9,565 bases of DNA from an uncultured Oscillospiraceae bacterium. Lineage in GTDB: Bacteria > Bacillota > Clostridia > Oscillospirales > Acutalibacteraceae. The stretch's first letter is position 1. Every line of letters begins with the position of its first letter. The position numbers and the translations under genes are program-made. The stretch covers positions 1-9,565 of the forward strand of contig CATWUX010000086.1 in the NCBI GenBank assembly GCA_958354085.1, read 5' to 3'. This document shows positions 7,073 to 9,565 of the stretch, piece after piece. Below the pieces are notes generated by a model. It was not told the origin of the DNA. It was given only the letters and a program-made list of their open reading frames with translations, and did no database searches.

Positions 7073-7874
7073 GGACGAATTTTTATCGCGGATGGAACGG
7101 GTGCTGGCACCTTTGGCACCGCATGAGCGTATTGATATTTTGGGCGATTACGTGGAGCATTTTCGCGCGGGGGAGGAAAGCGGCAAGACAGCGGAGGAAA
7201 TTGCGGAAGCGCTGGGCGATCCGGAGGAACTGGCGCGTACCTACTTGGAACAGCGTGAGTCGGAATCGACTGCCATCCCGCCGGCTTCGGCGGCCGGGAC
7301 GGGCGTGATCCCGCCTATGCCGTCCATCCCGCCGGTGGCACCGGTCGTTCCGCCGGTGCAGACGAATGTTCCGCTGTATACCTCGCCGGCCGGTGCACCG
7401 CGTGCCTATACGTCGCCGGCGGCGTCGGCTTCCGGTGCGGCTATGCCGCCTCCTGTACCGCCGGTGCCCCCTGTGCCGCCTGCCGCGCCGGTTGGCGGGA
7501 CGGGCCGCAATCAGGCGCTGGCCATCACCTTGGTGATCCTGTTTAACGCCTTTATCGGTATTCCGGTGCTGGTCGGGATTTGCAGCGCGCTGTTTGCCGT
7601 GCCGGGAATGGCGCTTGCCTGCTTGGGCGGCGGCATCGGTTTGTTTGTCAACGCCGGCTTGCTGCCCACGTCGGCGTTGACCAGTGCGGTGGTCTTTTTC
7701 GGCATCGCTTTGTTGGCGCTGTGTGCGCTATTGATCGTGGCAACCATCGCTCTGGTGTGGGTGATGGTGAAAGTGATTTCCCGCTATGTGCGGTTGTGTA
7801 TCCGTATTTGCAAAGAGGGACGCTGGCCCTCCGGCAATCCGGCGCCGCAGAAGCCGGAGGGAGGGTGCTTATGA
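7059..7874 (+). CDS. HAAS-domain (DUF1700-like) membrane protein with proline-rich linker
   Basis: 271 aa from GTG 7059 (alternative ATG 7065), overlapping padR by 14 bases. Residues about 3-64 form a helical HAAS/DUF1700 domain: KDEFLSRMERVLAPLAPHER, ILGDYVEHF and ALGDPEELARTYL. Residues about 72-147 are a disordered Pro/Ala/Val linker with many PPV and SPA units. Three hydrophobic segments follow, at about 152-176, 178-202 and 207-238, then a basic cytoplasmic tail. The HAAS domain should be cytoplasmic, joined to the membrane part by the linker. In related operons this protein sits between a PadR repressor and a DUF4097 protein and is thought to take part in signalling to the repressor or in envelope homeostasis; that link is inference. 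The linker is much longer than in many DUF1700 proteins, which run straight into membrane segments. Confidence 0.9.
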   Translation: MAMSKDEFLSRMERVLAPLAPHERIDILGDYVEHFRAGEESGKTAEEIAEALGDPEELARTYLEQRESESTAIPPASAAGTGVIPPMPSIPPVAPVVPPVQTNVPLYTSPAGAPRAYTSPAASASGAAMPPPVPPVPPVPPAAPVGGTGRNQALAITLVILFNAFIGIPVLVGICSALFAVPGMALACLGGGIGLFVNAGLLPTSALTSAVVFFGIALLALCALLIVATIALVWVMVKVISRYVRLCIRICKEGRWPSGNPAPQKPEGGCL

Positions 7875-8800
7875 AAGCGTTACGGTGGATCGCCTGTATC
7901 GCAGGCGGGGTATTCTTTTTGTCGCTAGCGATTGGCGTGGTTCTCCTGCTGACCGGTCCGGCAGAGGACATCCGGCAGGTCTGGGAGGTGCTGCGAGGCA
8001 GCGAACAGACCTTTATAGGCGTGCAGGGGGAGTCGCAGAGCATCCGTATGACCGATGTGCGAAAAGTCCGTCTGGATATGGGCGCAGCTGCTGTTTCAAT
8101 CGTGCGGCATGACGGCGATGAGGCGGAAATTTCCTACACGACCGGTGGTTTGGGCGTGAACCGCCGTGTGTTGGCGGAATGTGTGGATGATACGCTGACA
8201 ATCCGCACGGAGGAGAATATCGCTTGGAGCTTCTGGAACTGGCAGCGGCTGCGGGTAACGATCGCGCTGCCGGCGGCGTACGCAGGGAAACTGGACGTGG
8301 ATATGACGGCAGGAACACTGCTGCTGGAGGAGAAACAGCGGTTTTCCGCGACCAAACTGCGTATGGGCGCGGGAACGCTGCGCATCGAGGAATTGGATAC
8401 CGATACGCTGGATGCCGATATGGACGCCGGACAATTGGTGATTGATAAGCTGAGCAGCACCTCGTATACACTGACGGTGGACGCGGGCAGCGCAACATTG
8501 GATGAGGCGACCGGAGCGGGCGAAGTGACGGTCAACGCCGGTTCCGCCCGCGTGACCTGTGCGCAGCTGACCGATACGATGCGGCTGCGTGTATCGGCGG
8601 GCAGTCTGCGCCTCCGTTTACCGGAGGATGCGGCAGCAACGCTGTCGCTCAAGGCGTCGGCAGGCAGCGTGCGGCAGGAGTTTGGAGCGCGTTTTAGCGG
8701 CGTGGACAGCAGCAATCGTATCGAAGGCACCGTCAACGGCGGCGGTGCTCTGATCTCGGGCGATGTCAGCGCCGGCTCACTGCGGATTGAAAGGGATTGA
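7871..8800 (+). CDS. DUF4097-family membrane-anchored beta-repeat protein
   Basis: 309 aa from ATG 7871, overlapping the upstream TGA (ATGA) and preceded by GGAGGGAGGG. Residues about 5-29 are a single hydrophobic anchor or uncleaved signal, with no lipobox cysteine. After a short linker, residues about 65-308 form a regular all-beta repeat of DUF4097 type. An AG step recurs at 147, 167, 186, 205, 223, 243, 264 and 301, typically followed by -x-L-x-[LIV], with a period of about 19-20 residues, as in a beta-helix or beta-roll. The repeat part is probably outside the cell. Its function is unknown; co-operonic PadR and HAAS proteins suggest an envelope-stress or antimicrobial-response module. 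The frame extends upstream of 7871, but that part overlaps the HAAS gene and lacks the family character. Confidence 0.93.
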   Translation: MKALRWIACIAGGVFFLSLAIGVVLLLTGPAEDIRQVWEVLRGSEQTFIGVQGESQSIRMTDVRKVRLDMGAAAVSIVRHDGDEAEISYTTGGLGVNRRVLAECVDDTLTIRTEENIAWSFWNWQRLRVTIALPAAYAGKLDVDMTAGTLLLEEKQRFSATKLRMGAGTLRIEELDTDTLDADMDAGQLVIDKLSSTSYTLTVDAGSATLDEATGAGEVTVNAGSARVTCAQLTDTMRLRVSAGSLRLRLPEDAAATLSLKASAGSVRQEFGARFSGVDSSNRIEGTVNGGGALISGDVSAGSLRIERD

Positions 8801-8804
8801 GGCG

Positions 8805-8833
8805 TTGACATTCTTTCATAAATATGGTAAAAT
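8805..8833 (+). promoter_or_regulatory. Predicted sigma-A promoter of the terminal membrane-protein gene
   Basis: TTGACA (8805-8810), 17-base spacer, TAAAAT (8828-8833), with TGG before the -10. It starts 4 bases after the DUF4097 stop, and I see no terminator between, so read-through from the padR operon is also likely. Confidence 0.82.
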
Positions 8834-8875
8834 TATATAAAATAAAGCGGCTGAGCGGTGGGGAGAGTGGTACGC

Positions 8876-9565
8876 ATGAAAACGGAGTTCGAAACACAAG
8901 CGGTGAAAAAACTGGCGGTTTTCTTATCCTTGGGCGCGGTGCTGTGGTTGGCGCTGAAATTTGTGTGGGCGTTTGCGGAGGACATCCTGCTTGCCGATAT
9001 GCGGTTTAACGCGGCGTTCGGGTCCACTCTCTATTCTACGGATCTCTATTCTATGGACTATTGGCTGCTTAAGGAAGGTTGGAACGTGCTGACGGCGTTT
9101 CTCCGTATGGCGTTTGTGTCGTTCTGGCTTTGTTGGGGCGTTGTGCGTGCCATGACGGCGAGTGTGTCGGTGTCGGTCGGCTCGGCAGTGCGGCAGCAGC
9201 GCACAAAAGCGGCGCTGCGCAAGGCAGCGTTGTTTTCGGTGCTGCTCGGTGGTTTTGCTGCGGCGGCTCGTCTGGCACAGGTGTTCTGGCAGCTGCTGGA
9301 TCATTGGACGCTTTTCAGCGTCGGGTTAGCGATGCTGAGCCTGGATTTTCAGATGCCGCTTTATCTGCTTTTGCAGCTGTTGCTATGCGGGGGCATTTAT
9401 GTATTGTCCCGCGTGCCGTTTTTGCTGCTGATACCGGTGCGGCTGCGGGACAATCTGTCCGAATCGCTGCGTTGTACGATGACCGGCGGCTATGCCCGTG
9501 CATTTTGGAAAGCGGCGTGGGTACCGTGTGCAGCTTGGGTGGCCACGCTGTTGCTGCCCGTTGTG
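8876..9565 (+). CDS. Multi-pass membrane protein of unknown function (3' partial)
   Basis: The frame opens at ATG 8876 behind GGGGAG (8860-8865) and runs without a stop to the window end: 230 residues visible. I do not recognise the family. Hydrophobic segments lie at about residues 11-35 (LAVFLSLGAVLWLALKFVW), 68-93, 116-140, 146-180, 184-192 and from 213 to the edge, so at least four to five membrane passes. Between the first two is a polar, tyrosine-rich probable outside loop (about 40-66: STLYSTDLYSMDYWLL). A basic stretch RQQRTKAALRKA (about 105-116) should face the cytoplasm, as should RLRDNLSESLRCTMTGGYARAFWKAAW (192-218). No catalytic motif is seen. The strong promoter directly before it suggests a highly expressed or independently regulated gene. 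It may be a partner of the PadR/HAAS/DUF4097 module or simply its neighbour. Confidence 0.85.
   Translation, partial: MKTEFETQAVKKLAVFLSLGAVLWLALKFVWAFAEDILLADMRFNAAFGSTLYSTDLYSMDYWLLKEGWNVLTAFLRMAFVSFWLCWGVVRAMTASVSVSVGSAVRQQRTKAALRKAALFSVLLGGFAAAARLAQVFWQLLDHWTLFSVGLAMLSLDFQMPLYLLLQLLLCGGIYVLSRVPFLLLIPVRLRDNLSESLRCTMTGGYARAFWKAAWVPCAAWVATLLLPVV

Noticed and set aside
8824..9009. Short + strand open frame starting in the -10 region of the last promoter
   Set aside because: It lies in a different frame from the membrane-protein gene, starts inside the promoter and has no ribosome binding site.

Overview
The window looks like chromosome from a spore-forming, fairly GC-rich anaerobic Firmicute, most likely a gut clostridium of the Oscillospirales/Ruminococcaceae kind. 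The grounds are SleC-like spore/cortex peptidoglycan genes, strong AGGAGG ribosome binding sites, sigma-A promoters of TTGaca-17-TAtaaT type, a PadR/HAAS/DUF4097 module, and a eukaryote-type (GH13_8) branching enzyme. The lineage is inferred from gene content, not from a marker gene. No mobile element, CRISPR array, tRNA or rRNA is visible.

Layout. (1) Positions 1-2205, + strand: three tightly spaced genes. They are the 3' end of a small beta-sandwich-like protein, a SpoIID-like plus triple peptidoglycan-binding protein resembling SleC-type cortex lytic enzymes, and a second protein with two more peptidoglycan-binding repeats that overlaps it by 4 bases. A perfect 13-bp hairpin follows. (2) Positions 2269-4242, - strand: metG, methionyl-tRNA synthetase with a C-terminal tRNA-binding domain, convergent with the first operon. 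(3) Positions 4243-4493: a divergent promoter region, metG leftward and glgB rightward. (4) Positions 4494-6491, +: glgB, ending at a hairpin terminator. (5) Positions 6645-8800, +: an extended -10 promoter with candidate operator repeats, then padR, a HAAS/DUF1700 membrane protein and a DUF4097 protein, all overlapping and probably translationally coupled. (6) Positions 8805-9565, +: a new strong promoter, then a multi-pass membrane protein of unknown function that runs off the right edge.

How the parts work together. The first operon probably acts on spore or cell-wall peptidoglycan: a candidate lytic domain is surrounded by wall-binding repeats, and the N-terminal domain that accompanies it in single-chain relatives is here a separate gene. 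metG and glgB are housekeeping/carbon-storage genes; glgB stands alone, without glgC, glgA or glgP in view. The PadR module looks like a self-regulated envelope-sensing or envelope-stress system: a cytoplasmic repressor, a membrane protein with a cytoplasmic helical HAAS domain, and a membrane-anchored beta-repeat protein. The unknown membrane protein just downstream may belong to it by read-through or may be independent.

Nothing here is clearly a wholly new system. The points most worth a second look are the split SleC-like architecture, the PadR operator pattern, the unrecognised terminal membrane protein and the isolated eukaryote-type branching enzyme.
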